Shown: positions 1 to 7,058, numbered from the stretch's first letter. The stretch is 36,644 nucleotides of DNA from Segatella copri (GCF_019127135.1 NZ_JAHOEA010000037.1:1-36644), one strand, 5' to 3'. Notes: generated by a model from the letters alone, not told the origin. Program-made: numbers and translations.

Positions 1-439
1 TCAACCTCTGCCATCTGTGCCAGTTTCTGAGCGCTTTCTGCGAGATGAGACTCTTACGGCTGCCATCGGGTCTGATGACAGCATGCGCCTTCGCAATGAC
101 ATCCTTGCGCCGGCAATGCTCCTTAAAGCCGAGATTCCCATCACCCGTCAGTATGATACGACTATCATCTGCTGAAGAGGATGCAGAGGAAGCATCTCCT
201 GCAACAGGCTCTATTCCGATGATGCGATGAACCACCGGATAGCCTTCTTCTACCCTCGCCATCACAATATCGCCCACCTTCAACTCACCTTCTACCGGAT
301 AGAATTCAACACAATCTCTATCTCCTACGATAAAGGGAAGCATGCTGGTTCCCTTGACTGGAAACTTGACAGGACGACCTTCACGGATGAATTGTTCAAG
401 CGCGGCTATTGCCTTATATTTTGAATCGGATGTATTCAT
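1..439 (-). CDS. S26 signal-peptidase-like protein (ER-type), partial at left edge
   Basis: The reading frame starts with ATG at 439 and runs off the window at base 1 after 146 codons with no stop, so the C-terminus is unseen. Residues 27-36 (PVKGTSMLPF) match the S26 nucleophile box with Ser32. GDIVMARV near residue 56 is the second box. VVHRIIG (His71) has the His of ER/SipW-type signal peptidases where bacterial LepB has the general-base Lys. ILTGDGN near residue 97 is box E. There is no N-terminal membrane anchor, unlike true leader peptidases. It lies 21 bases behind the HprK-like gene on the same strand and is probably cotranscribed. A cytosolic S24/S26-like processing peptidase for a peptide or small protein is the best guess. 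The fold is clear; the substrate is unknown. Confidence 0.75.
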   Translation of the reverse strand, partial: MNTSDSKYKAIAALEQFIREGRPVKFPVKGTSMLPFIVGDRDCVEFYPVEGELKVGDIVMARVEEGYPVVHRIIGIEPVAGDASSASSSADDSRIILTGDGNLGFKEHCRRKDVIAKAHAVIRPDGSRKSLISQKALRNWHRWQRL

Positions 440-460
440 CTTTCTGTTGTATGATTGTTT

Positions 461-1384
461 TTACTGACTGATGGTCTGACAGCAAAGGAGGGCTGCACCG
501 GTATCGGGAAGACAGTCGAGCTGATAAAGCCGGGTTCCACCGATAATCTTCTCTATCGTATGATGCTGACCGTCAGCAATATTATTCTCCCAAGCCTTAC
601 CGGAAACTGAAGACTTGATAGACACGTAAGCCTCTATGACGGTCTGTTTCCTGATGCTGTTGGCGGGTGCCTGACGCAACTGGACAATTGCCCCGATCGG
701 ATATTCCTCGTTCTTATAGCAAGGCGTCTTTCCGCTCCAAGGAGAGCCACTCACCATGAGCGTTCCTTCTGGCGCTACATAAACCACCGGGTTGTCATCA
801 TTGAGCAGTCGGGTTCCTGCTATATGCCTGAGCCACAGACCGGAATGCGTACTCTTACCCGTTCCGCTCTTACCCAGGAAGAGATAAGCCTTACCCTCTT
901 TTACTATGGTAGAAGAGTGAAACAGGAGTGTATCATTACCTGCAGAACGCATGGCATAGAGCAGCATCAGCGAGGTATCAACAGTTGCCTTGATGGCACC
1001 GAAAGCCGACTTCTGACTGAAGACGCCAGCAGGGACCAGAAGATTGGAATGCTGATAATCAAGATCGGTAATCAGCATCGATTTCAGATCAGTCATCGCC
1101 ATCAGAAACGCCTTCTGCGTATCCCCCAGACTACCGCTGATAATGAGCTGTCCCTCCTCATCCTGTCTGCATTCCTCCCTGAAACCGGCAGGTTTCCTCA
1201 GTTCTTCCCCGCTTTCTGACAAGGTAAGCGTGAAGGAGGTTCGGGCAGAAGATGCGACATGCCCATCGCATTCAAAAGCCTGATAAGCCTCCAGCAAAGT
1301 TGTCATAACCTCCTGACAGTAATCAGGATAAGAAAGACTGAACCCGACATGGGCGACCTGATAATACTTTATAATGGATTCCAT
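461..1384 (-). CDS. HPr kinase/phosphorylase-like P-loop protein
   Basis: 307 aa. The C-terminal half carries HprK/PEPCK-fold landmarks: FHSS (156-159), the Walker A loop GKSGTGKST (171-179) and NDDN (195-198), which corresponds to the acidic pair of HPr kinases. The first ~140 residues do not resemble the canonical HprK N-terminal domain. Proteins of this kind are HprK-like paralogues, often found with peptide-modification genes, rather than the carbon-catabolite HPr kinase; that contextual reading is established for the family only in general terms. The start at 1384 is an ATG, 61 bases behind the upstream regulator gene. The S26-like gene follows closely, so the pair probably forms a functional module. 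Kinase activity is likely, but whether the target is a protein, peptide or small molecule cannot be seen. Confidence 0.72.
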   Translation of the reverse strand: MESIIKYYQVAHVGFSLSYPDYCQEVMTTLLEAYQAFECDGHVASSARTSFTLTLSESGEELRKPAGFREECRQDEEGQLIISGSLGDTQKAFLMAMTDLKSMLITDLDYQHSNLLVPAGVFSQKSAFGAIKATVDTSLMLLYAMRSAGNDTLLFHSSTIVKEGKAYLFLGKSGTGKSTHSGLWLRHIAGTRLLNDDNPVVYVAPEGTLMVSGSPWSGKTPCYKNEEYPIGAIVQLRQAPANSIRKQTVIEAYVSIKSSVSGKAWENNIADGQHHTIEKIIGGTRLYQLDCLPDTGAALLCCQTISQ

Positions 1385-1445
1385 TTTTATTATTTCATTT
1401 ATGTTCCCTAGAAGGAGCGGTTCAAGTTTTTCATTGCAGTTTTAT

Positions 1446-2615
1446 TCAATACGAATGATTTTCAGCCATTTTCTCCCGCCATTCGGTAGGAGTACAACCT
1501 TCCTTTAACTTGAAAATGCGGTACAGATAGGTGCGGGCAGAGAATCCACATTCGGCAGAAATGATGTCATTACTATAGTCTGGATATTCCTGCATCATCT
1601 TCTTTGCCGCATTGAAACGTATGTCACCGAGCCATATTCTGAATGTGGTTTTCAGATACTGGTCGAAGTATGCTGATAACTCACCCTTAGGGATGGAAAG
1701 TGTGCGGGAGAGGGTAAGCATGTTCACAGTACAGTCCTTATAGCCCGAATTGGCGCACCATGCATCAAGACTTTTCTGGATGAAATCTCTGTGCTCATCG
1801 GATAGCGGCTGTAAAGACTCTGTACTGTAATCAGCAGGACTCTGAACTCTGTCAGAATGTGCTTTCCCATTGCTATATCCAGTCCCAGCCAAGTCTTTGT
1901 CTTCCTCTTCTTTATCCAGGAGTTCTTCGGTAGGGATATAGCTGCCGCCGAGAGCGATAAACGTAAGATTGAAGAACAGCAGGGCAAACAATACCAACGG
2001 ACCTATGATAAACAATAAGGTGGTGGAAAAGATAGCTGCCGGCATGATGAGAATTGAAAGGCACAGAATGAAGACACTGGCACGCGAATATCTCACGTAG
2101 GGCAACATATCGGTAGCTGCCATTGTCTCCAGCATCTTCTTGCGTCTGATCATCTCACGCACAATCATGGATATGCTGTAGGCTACACTCATGCAGAACA
2201 GGGCAAGCATCATATAAAGTCCTTCCTTGATATACAGGCTGTGATGGAGATTGGTGCCCACCCAGAAGACCACGAGGATGGCTGCATAAATGCCGCCACA
2301 TACAAGGTTCATCTTCCTGCGGTTGGCTCGTGTAGTCTCGATGTTATAGATGGCTATAGCGATGAGCGAGAAGCAGGGGGTATAGATGAGGATATTGATG
2401 ACTGCCCCCAGAATGTCGTCGGCAGCACGGAAGCCGAAAGCCATCTGTATCACATATTGTATCGCCAGTCCTATCATGGCAACAACAATGAGCAATCGTG
2501 AACGCTCATACCGCTTGTTCTCCCATCTTACATGCAGATGAGAGACAGCCACGATGAAGGCATTGATGAGCATGAATATGAAACATGCAAACTGTAATAG
2601 AAATAATGAATCCAT
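1446..2615 (-). CDS. membrane-anchored AraC-family transcriptional regulator
   Basis: 389 aa. About six or seven hydrophobic segments fill residues 5-235 (for example LLIVVAMIGLAIQYVIQMAF and ASVFILCLSILIMPAAIF). A charged linker follows, then a C-terminal AraC-type double helix-turn-helix from about residue 285 to 385, with the typical second helix pattern ISAECGFSARTYLYRIFKLKEGCTPTEWR. This layout, an integral-membrane sensor fused to HTH_18, is common in Prevotella and Bacteroides, where it usually regulates neighbouring genes in response to an unknown signal. The ATG at 2615 is preceded by a good Bacteroidetes -7 box. It is the first gene of a minus-strand run with the HprK-like and S26-like genes (61-base gap) and may control them. 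The ligand is unknown. Confidence 0.8.
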   Translation of the reverse strand: MDSLFLLQFACFIFMLINAFIVAVSHLHVRWENKRYERSRLLIVVAMIGLAIQYVIQMAFGFRAADDILGAVINILIYTPCFSLIAIAIYNIETTRANRRKMNLVCGGIYAAILVVFWVGTNLHHSLYIKEGLYMMLALFCMSVAYSISMIVREMIRRKKMLETMAATDMLPYVRYSRASVFILCLSILIMPAAIFSTTLLFIIGPLVLFALLFFNLTFIALGGSYIPTEELLDKEEEDKDLAGTGYSNGKAHSDRVQSPADYSTESLQPLSDEHRDFIQKSLDAWCANSGYKDCTVNMLTLSRTLSIPKGELSAYFDQYLKTTFRIWLGDIRFNAAKKMMQEYPDYSNDIISAECGFSARTYLYRIFKLKEGCTPTEWREKMAENHSY

Positions 2616-2673
2616 ACGTTTCTTGTCTTATGTTTTCTATCTTTGCTATACATTATTATAATGTATGCGCTTG

Positions 2674-2681
2674 CAAAAGTA
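2674..2681 (-). promoter_or_regulatory. Bacteroidetes -7 box for the AraC-type regulator
   Basis: Read on the minus strand this is TACTTTTG, a match to TAnnTTTG, about 60 bases upstream of the ATG at 2615. The -33 element is only a T-rich stretch. The leader contains an imperfect AT palindrome (ACATTATAATAATGT). Confidence 0.5.
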
Positions 2682-2809
2682 CAATAATAATTTCAGAAAA
2701 AGGAAAAAGTTCTTAAAATATTAATAAAAAAACAAATAATAAAGTGTTTCGCAAGATTTTCAACTGAACTTTCATGAGTAATAAAAGCGTTCTTTGTATA
2801 AATGCAACA

Positions 2810-2850
2810 AGGCGCAATCTTCTCACGAAGACTGCGCCTCTAATAGTTTT
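2810..2850 (-). terminator. hairpin terminator behind the lipoprotein gene
   Basis: AGGCGCA (2810-2816) pairs with TGCGCCT (2833-2839). The stem continues inward through TCTTC/GAAGA with one mismatch and a TCAC loop. The T-rich tail is on the plus-strand side, but the only gene ending here is the lipoprotein gene (stop at 2939, minus), so it most likely ends that transcript and may work in both directions. Confidence 0.6.
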
Positions 2851-2938
2851 CTTTTTTGTTTAATTTTTAAGAGAGTATTAACATATATATATTTGTAAGT
2901 GTAAGTTTCTTACTTCTTTATTTCTTTTGCTCTGAGCT

Positions 2939-3631
2939 TTATGGCTCGAAGAACTTAATCTGTGTTCCATTTGACAACTGGGTTCCTGCCATATTAAAGT
3001 TGAATGCTGTAGGATTTGGTTTCTTCTCATCCTTTGGATCAACTTCGTAACCATAAACAACCAAATAAGCTTCAACCTTGCCTTTATCCTGGGTAACTTG
3101 TCCGAAAGTATATCGGCTGTTTCCGCTAGAATAGCAATAGAACTTAACCTTATGTGTAGCACCACCATACTTCAGATTTACAGAAATAGCATCTGGGAAG
3201 AGCATGAACTGGATAACTGGTGTAACTGAATAGTAGTATACAATACTCTTGAAGTTAACCGGCATCTCGTATTTCTTCAATGCTTCCTTCAGGTCTTTCA
3301 TTTCAGCATTTTCAGGAATGTAACGGGCGAAGATCTTTACAGGGAAGTTGTTTACAGTCATTACAGTGTCTTTGCCATCTCCGTAGATAGATGTAGAGAC
3401 ATTTAAGGTGTCGTAATATTCCTTTTTGCCGTCTTTTTCTGTAACATGCTCGTCGCTCATATAAGCGAGTTTGCTCATGCGGCTACCTGCTGTCTTAAAA
3501 TAGCAGGTCTGCTTTTCTGCTTGTGTGAGCGGCTGATAATAGCTGTTGTTATCATCGCCTGTATTACAAGAAGTGAATGCGAAAGCTGCAACGAAGGCAG
3601 CTGCAATTGAGAATAATTTGATTTTTTTCAT
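2939..3631 (-). CDS. small lipoprotein, DUF4840-like
   Basis: 230 aa. A classic lipoprotein signal (MKKIKLFSIA..., lipobox FTSC with Cys22) is followed by NTGDDNN, so the mature protein is probably anchored in the outer membrane. The rest is beta-rich, has no catalytic motif I recognise, and ends in a short segment rich in Asn and Phe. The start YYQPLTQAEKQTCYF resembles the opening of Bacteroidales DUF4840-type lipoproteins; this is recall of the family, not a search result. It is monocistronic: a terminator lies below it and a long untranslated leader above it. Function unknown. Confidence 0.7.
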   Translation of the reverse strand: MKKIKLFSIAAAFVAAFAFTSCNTGDDNNSYYQPLTQAEKQTCYFKTAGSRMSKLAYMSDEHVTEKDGKKEYYDTLNVSTSIYGDGKDTVMTVNNFPVKIFARYIPENAEMKDLKEALKKYEMPVNFKSIVYYYSVTPVIQFMLFPDAISVNLKYGGATHKVKFYCYSSGNSRYTFGQVTQDKGKVEAYLVVYGYEVDPKDEKKPNPTAFNFNMAGTQLSNGTQIKFFEP

Positions 3632-4030
3632 TTTTCTATTATGTTTTGATTCTTATTTTCTCATATTTCTCAGCCTAAATGTACCCCGATATGGTTGCCC
3701 GAGGCTCTTCAGTCCTTGTATAAAACAAGAAAAGGCGGGAAACTTGCATCACTTTTTGTTAATCTCTGTTAATGTCCTTCACTTGTCCATTTCATAGAGC
3801 ACTTTTGCCAATGTATCGTAACCTCTGACTTTCAGTTCTTAGACGTTTGAGCTTTTTACTGTGTTAAGTCTAGGTTTGTCCTACATAGCGATGCAAAGTT
3901 AGTGTTTTATTTTGAAATGCGCAAGAAATTTATGATTTTCTTTCTCTTTTTCGCATAAAAATACTACTTTTGTGGAGATTTTGGTGGTTCTTCACCTGAA
4001 AAGCGGAATGAATAGTGTAGACTGTTAGTC
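3632..4030 (-). promoter_or_regulatory. long leader and promoter of the lipoprotein gene
   Basis: A gene-free stretch of about 400 bases. The best promoter is TAACTTTG on the minus strand at 3894-3901, which would give a leader of about 250 bases. Within it, 3779-3838 on the minus strand is an open stretch of 19 codons ending in TGA (..LAKVLYEMDK) directly after a stop codon. This could be the 3' remnant of a lost gene or a short upstream ORF. Nothing else recognisable is present. Confidence 0.4.
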
Positions 4031-4064
4031 TCATGAGACTGAACTTTCGCATGTGGTTCAAGAA

Positions 4065-4188
4065 CGGGCTGAAGGCCCAAAAGCTCCTAGCCCAGGGCTT
4101 CGCCCTGGGTATAATGGCAATCAGTAAGTCGCCCTGTAATTACCCAGGGCGATGCCCTGGGCTAGGGGCTTCTGCCCTTTCAGGGCGT
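4065..4188. repeat. REP-like imperfect palindrome
   Basis: The two halves are inverted copies around about 4125. The left half has AAAGCTCCTAGCCCAGGGC and GGGCTTCGCCCTGGG; the right half has CCCAGGGCGATGCCCTGGGC and CTAGGGGCTT. Each half also holds its own small hairpin. GC content is far above the flanks. The structure resembles dispersed REP/BIME-type palindromes of Bacteroidetes intergenic regions. It lies 58 bases before the nuclease start. A 64-codon open frame through it is a by-product of the repeat. Confidence 0.6.
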
Positions 4189-4245
4189 ATGGGACAAAAC
4201 TTGCGAAACTTGAATTACGGAAAATGAAATAATGATGAATCTGAT

Positions 4246-5130
4246 ATGAAAAAGAAAGTAGGTACATTTAAGATTTGGCTGTTGGCGATTGCCGCAGTTG
4301 TGGCGTTTTCTGTCTTGCCGAAGGTTTCTTCGCTGGCAACAGAAGATCAGGCACTTGTTGTAAAGGAGAATAAGCAGGAGGCTGCTGATGCTGCGGGCGA
4401 TGAACCGTCTGCAGAGAACAAGCAGGAAACTGCTGGAGAGGGTGCGAATCTGGAGGCGCAGGGGCTGGAGATTCCGGTATCTAAGGTAAAGGTATCTGAG
4501 ACCATCAAGCATCGGTTGGCTTATACGGTATCTTATAATCATGATACGCGACAGCCGAATTGGGTAGCCTGGGTGCTGACGGGGGAGCATGCATCTGGTA
4601 AGTTGCCGCGCGGTAAGTTTGCTGATGATGAGGAGATGCCGGCACCCGTGGGTACTTTGGCAGATTATTACAACAGTGGATTGGATAGGGGACACATGTG
4701 TCCGGCTGGTGACAACAAATGGAGTCAGCAGGCGATGGATGAATGTTTCCTGATGACCAATATGTGTCCGCAGAACCACAGTCTGAATGCGGGGGTATGG
4801 AACACGATAGAGCAGCAGTGCCGCAACTGGGCGAAGCAGTATGGCAAGGTTTATATTGTCTGCGGACCGATATTTCTGAATAAGGAGCATCGCAAGTTGG
4901 GTAAGAACAAGGTGGTAGTGCCTGATGCCTTCTTCAAGGTGGTTCTTCATACGGGCAAGAATCCGCAAGCCGTCGGCTTTATCTGCCGTAACCAGTCGCA
5001 GAAAGGCAGAAAGAAGACGGAATTCGTAAATTCAGTAGATGAAGTGGAGCGTATCACCGGCTATGATTTCTTCCCTCAGCTTCCGGATGATGTTGAGAAG
5101 AGGGTAGAGGCTAAGGCTGAAATGTTTTAA
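4246..5130 (+). CDS. secreted DNA/RNA non-specific endonuclease (NUC family)
   Basis: 294 aa. An N-terminal hydrophobic segment (about residues 8-30) acts as signal peptide or anchor, and an acidic low-complexity linker (40-75) follows. The nuclease domain holds the signature DRGHM (147-151, catalytic His150) and NAGVWNTIEQ (181-190, metal-binding Asn then the downstream Glu). This is the beta-beta-alpha metal nuclease family of Serratia nuclease and endonuclease G, which cuts DNA and RNA without sequence preference. Export implies a periplasmic or extracellular role such as nutrient salvage or DNA clearance. A strong terminator follows at once. The gene stands alone next to the left end of the integrated element and belongs to the chromosome. 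Confidence 0.88.
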   Translation: MKKKVGTFKIWLLAIAAVVAFSVLPKVSSLATEDQALVVKENKQEAADAAGDEPSAENKQETAGEGANLEAQGLEIPVSKVKVSETIKHRLAYTVSYNHDTRQPNWVAWVLTGEHASGKLPRGKFADDEEMPAPVGTLADYYNSGLDRGHMCPAGDNKWSQQAMDECFLMTNMCPQNHSLNAGVWNTIEQQCRNWAKQYGKVYIVCGPIFLNKEHRKLGKNKVVVPDAFFKVVLHTGKNPQAVGFICRNQSQKGRKKTEFVNSVDEVERITGYDFFPQLPDDVEKRVEAKAEMF

Positions 5131-5137
5131 TAACAAA

Positions 5138-5170
5138 AAAAAGGCTTTCCGTAATGGAAAGCCTTTTTCT
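5138..5170 (+). terminator. intrinsic terminator of the nuclease gene
   Basis: A perfect 13-bp stem, AAAAAGGCTTTCC (5138-5150) with GGAAAGCCTTTTT (5156-5168), and a GTAAT loop. The A and T tracts on both sides allow termination in both directions. It ends 10 bases before the left attachment repeat, so it also shields the element boundary. Confidence 0.9.
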
Positions 5171-5178
5171 TGAAGATC

Positions 5179-5194
5179 TGTGACTCGCATGGGG
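5179..5194. other. left attachment site core
   Basis: TGTGACTCGCATGGGG is identical to 10082-10097. Sequence outside the core differs on both sides (C before and A after here; G before and C after at the right end). It duplicates the last 14 bases of tRNA-Lys plus two downstream bases, as expected for integration into a tRNA 3' end. Confidence 0.88.
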
Positions 5195-5251
5195 AGCACA
5201 CAAAAATATCTTTGTTGACTGATAATCAGAGATTTACAAAATCACCCGATT

Positions 5252-5423
5252 AAAAAGGCAAACTTTTCTATCAAACTCATTCAAAGAACGTTGTTATTTT
5301 GTAGGTGCAAAGGTAGGCAAAAAGTTCGATAACGAATCATAAAAGGCAAACTTTTTGTTGAGGCTTCCAGATAAAAAAAGTTAATTTCTGGAATCCCATT
5401 ATAATAAGGTGTGTTTGCCTTTT
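5252..5423. repeat. left-end arm-type repeats AAAAGGCAAAC
   Basis: Exact copies of AAAAGGCAAAC lie at 5253-5263 (+), 5341-5351 (+) and 5413-5423 (as the complement), with a degraded copy at 5433-5443 (AAAAAGCAAAC). The first copy continues to TCAAACTCAT at 5271-5280, and the same pair of blocks recurs at the right end. Position, number and orientation suit tyrosine-recombinase arm sites or an excisionase region. Confidence 0.6.
5308..5315 (-). promoter_or_regulatory. outward-facing -7 box near the left end
   Basis: TACCTTTG on the minus strand, pointing out of the element toward the attachment site. The -33 element is weak. In the integrated state it faces the nuclease terminator; in a circle it would face the right end and the integrase gene. 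Confidence 0.35.
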
Positions 5424-5859
5424 ACCAGAATCAAAAAGCAAACAGGACAAACAAGCATTTGAGCAGTCAAACAACTCCACTGTTCAAAAATTGAGTCGGT
5501 TTCCTTATTACATATAAAAGCAAAAAAAAACGGTATGGGGGTCTCTTTTGGTGCGGATGGCACGTATATATTAAGGGCTGATTTTTGAGTCTCGTTTTTT
5601 ATTGGCTGATTACTAACACTAAAAATACGTAATATGTTGATACATAATTAAATACGTGTACAAAAGTGTTGCTTTTAATATATTTCTGTCTGGTAGCCTA
5701 AAACTCATAGAATCCCTTTGTTTATGGGGGTTTTCGCCAGATTTGGCGAATACAAAGGGCACAATAATTTAGGTAGATTTATCGCCCTGTATTTGCTGAG
5801 GCTTCCAGATTGCCAAACAGGGCGATAAACCTATTATATTGAATCGTGTGATATTGGGG
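5424..5859. other. gene-free structured left region of the element
   Basis: I find no convincing coding frame. A diverged copy of the 7705-7768 repeat lies at 5462-5495. Two large hairpins follow. The first has TTCGCCA/TGGCGAA (5733-5739/5744-5750) nested inside CCCTTTG/CAAAGGG (5714-5720/5753-5759). The second has a perfect 13-bp stem TTTATCGCCCTGT (5778-5790/5817-5829) around a 26-base loop. The loop shares the 16-mer GTATTTGCTGAGGCTT with the ruvC terminator. On the minus strand the hairpins come after the 35-aa gene and may terminate it or form a structured RNA. Confidence 0.5.
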
Positions 5860-5967
5860 TTATTCTGTTTCGTTAGAATGGTCGTGAGTTCCCCCACCAT
5901 TCCCATAAGGGTTAGAACAAATACCGATAACCACCAGAATAAATATAATAAAGCCTATTATTGCCAT
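5860..5967 (-). CDS. 35-residue single-pass membrane peptide
   Basis: The frame runs from ATG at 5967 to TAA at 5860. The peptide begins MAIIGFIIFILVVIGICSN, one transmembrane helix of about 17 residues. A Gly/Asn turn (NPYGNGGG) and a short polar tail rich in His, Asp and Glu follow. Support for a real gene is a textbook -7 box (TATCTTTG) about 30 bases upstream, a clean hydrophobic-then-polar design, and divergent placement opposite the winged-helix operon with a shared 136-base regulatory gap. No Shine-Dalgarno is visible, which is normal here. It could be a holin-like, toxin-like or superinfection-related peptide, but nothing in the sequence decides this. Confidence 0.6.
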   Translation of the reverse strand: MAIIGFIIFILVVIGICSNPYGNGGGTHDHSNETE

Positions 5968-5994
5968 ATCTCAAATGTATTTAGTTTACAGGGG

Positions 5995-6002
5995 CAAAGA
6001 TA
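5995..6002 (-). promoter_or_regulatory. promoter of the 35-aa membrane peptide
   Basis: TATCTTTG on the minus strand is a perfect TAnnTTTG, and TTTA sits 19 bases upstream at the -33 position. A plus-strand near match (TATCTTTA) about 30 bases away faces the winged-helix operon, so the gap holds two divergent promoters. Confidence 0.65.
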
Positions 6003-6103
6003 CAAAAAGTTATTGAGATAATAAACTTTTTCTATCTTTATTTTACTATTCTAACGTAAAAAGGGGGGAGAGATATAGTAACTAATTTAAAAAGAATAAT
6101 AAT

Positions 6104-6361
6104 ATGAATATTGGAATCAAAGTAAGAAAGCAACATTTAGCTTTCGTTTCATTTTTAATTGAGAAATACGGTAGTGTGATTAATCGTGTTTCAATGTCTG
6201 ATATAGCTTTGTTATATGGTACAAGTACTACAAACGTGTTGAACTATACAAAAAGACTTCACGATTTTGGCTATCTTACAATTGATAAAGCAAGCCCAAA
6301 GAAATGGGTTATTACTATCAATGTAGAAAAAGTAAACAGTGTGTTAAATGGTAGTAAGTAA
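6104..6361 (+). CDS. small winged-helix DNA-binding protein
   Basis: 85 aa. Helices over residues 9-50 (SMSDIALLYGTSTTNVLNYTKRLHDFGYL) form a helix-turn-helix. A beta-wing follows (TIDKASPKKWVITIN). This is the compact winged-helix seen in MarR/LexA-like regulators and in plasmid or phage initiator subunits. Its last 14 bases overlap the next gene, so the two are translationally coupled. It is divergent from the 35-aa peptide gene and is a candidate repressor or replication/excision factor of the element. No closer family is recognisable. Confidence 0.7.
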   Translation: MNIGIKVRKQHLAFVSFLIEKYGSVINRVSMSDIALLYGTSTTNVLNYTKRLHDFGYLTIDKASPKKWVITINVEKVNSVLNGSK

Positions 6362-6833
6362 TAAAGACGCAATATTTAATGATGATGCAAGTTGGACAAA
6401 AACAAATGTATGTCTTTCTGTAGTTTTAAAAAAGTACAAATTAAACGATAACGAATCCACCATATTGCGAATTATTATAGATGTATATAATAGGGCAGTA
6501 CTTACGTTTCAGAAAAGCGAAAAGAAAAAGGAAACGTCAATATCGTATGATGGTTTGGCTGAAATAATGGGGGTAACAAAAAGAACTGTATATAATGCAA
6601 TACAATCGCTTTTAGATAAAGGGCTGATAATACGTATTAATAAAGAAGCTATTACTACAAAAGATAAAAGTCTGGATAAAGGCACGAAAGGTAAAAGTCT
6701 GGATAATGGCACAGGAGAAATAAGAAAGGGCAGAGATAAATCCAGATACGTACCAAATAGTAAAAAGATAAAAAAAGACTTAGACGATTTATTAGACGAT
6801 TACCCACAATTAGCAGATTGGGGGCTTATGTAG
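6348..6833 (+). CDS. winged-helix/HTH protein, possible replication or partition factor
   Basis: 161 aa. Residues 20-100 form a helix-turn-helix domain (SYDGLAEIMGVTKRTVYNAIQSLLDKGLII). A Lys/Asp/Gly-rich low-complexity linker with an internal repeat (KSLDKGTKGKSLDNGTG) follows, then an acidic C-terminal helix ending DDLLDDYPQLADWGLM. The layout of a DNA-binding head, flexible linker and conserved-looking acidic tail resembles small phage and plasmid replication proteins of the DnaD/RepA sort, where the tail recruits a partner; this is inference. It overlaps the upstream gene by 14 bases. Its stop codon runs directly into four phased 12-mers, the most likely binding sites of one or both proteins. 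Confidence 0.65.
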   Translation: MVVSNKDAIFNDDASWTKTNVCLSVVLKKYKLNDNESTILRIIIDVYNRAVLTFQKSEKKKETSISYDGLAEIMGVTKRTVYNAIQSLLDKGLIIRINKEAITTKDKSLDKGTKGKSLDNGTGEIRKGRDKSRYVPNSKKIKKDLDDLLDDYPQLADWGLM

Positions 6834-6933
6834 AAAAGTCTTTCAACATAACGTGAAAATTCTTTCTACACAAACTTAAATTAGTATTGAAAGAATTTTC
6901 AACACTACAGACAGTTAAGTAGAAAATTCTTTC
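6833..6933. repeat. four phased 12-mer repeats (iteron-like)
   Basis: GAAAAGTCTTTC at 6833-6844, GAAAATTCTTTC at 6855-6866, the inverted form GAAAGAATTTTC at 6889-6900, and GAAAATTCTTTC at 6922-6933. Start-to-start spacings are 22, 34 and 33 bases, close to two and three helical turns, so all sites lie on one face of the DNA. Placement behind a DNA-binding gene suggests an origin or operator array. Confidence 0.65.
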
Positions 6934-6994
6934 AATATACAGAAAATGATAAGTAGCTGAAAATCAGTTAAATCTAGATTTTACGAATAAAAGC

Positions 6995-7036
6995 CCTTTA
7001 TAATATATATTTGTCTAACAAATATATTATAAAAGG
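6995..7036. repeat. AT-rich inverted repeat upstream of the ruvC-like gene
   Basis: CCTTTATAATATATATTTGT is followed after CTA by ACAAATATATTATAAAAGG, arms of about 19-20 bases with one small offset. It lies 22 bases before the resolvase start. It could terminate the upstream operon, melt as part of an origin, or extrude as a cruciform. Confidence 0.65.
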
Positions 7037-7058
7037 AATACAAAAGGTATAAAGTACA

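Noticed and set aside
3779..3838. 19-codon open stretch ending ..LAKVLYEMDK in the lipoprotein leader
   Set aside because: It follows a stop codon directly and is too short to tell a gene remnant from chance, so I mention it only inside the leader entry.
4033..4227. 64-codon frame before the nuclease gene
   Set aside because: It is a translation of the REP-like palindrome.
5839..6021. 60-codon plus-strand frame in the left part of the element
   Set aside because: It lies antisense over the 35-aa membrane peptide, has no promoter and no protein-like pattern; the minus-strand frame explains the base composition.
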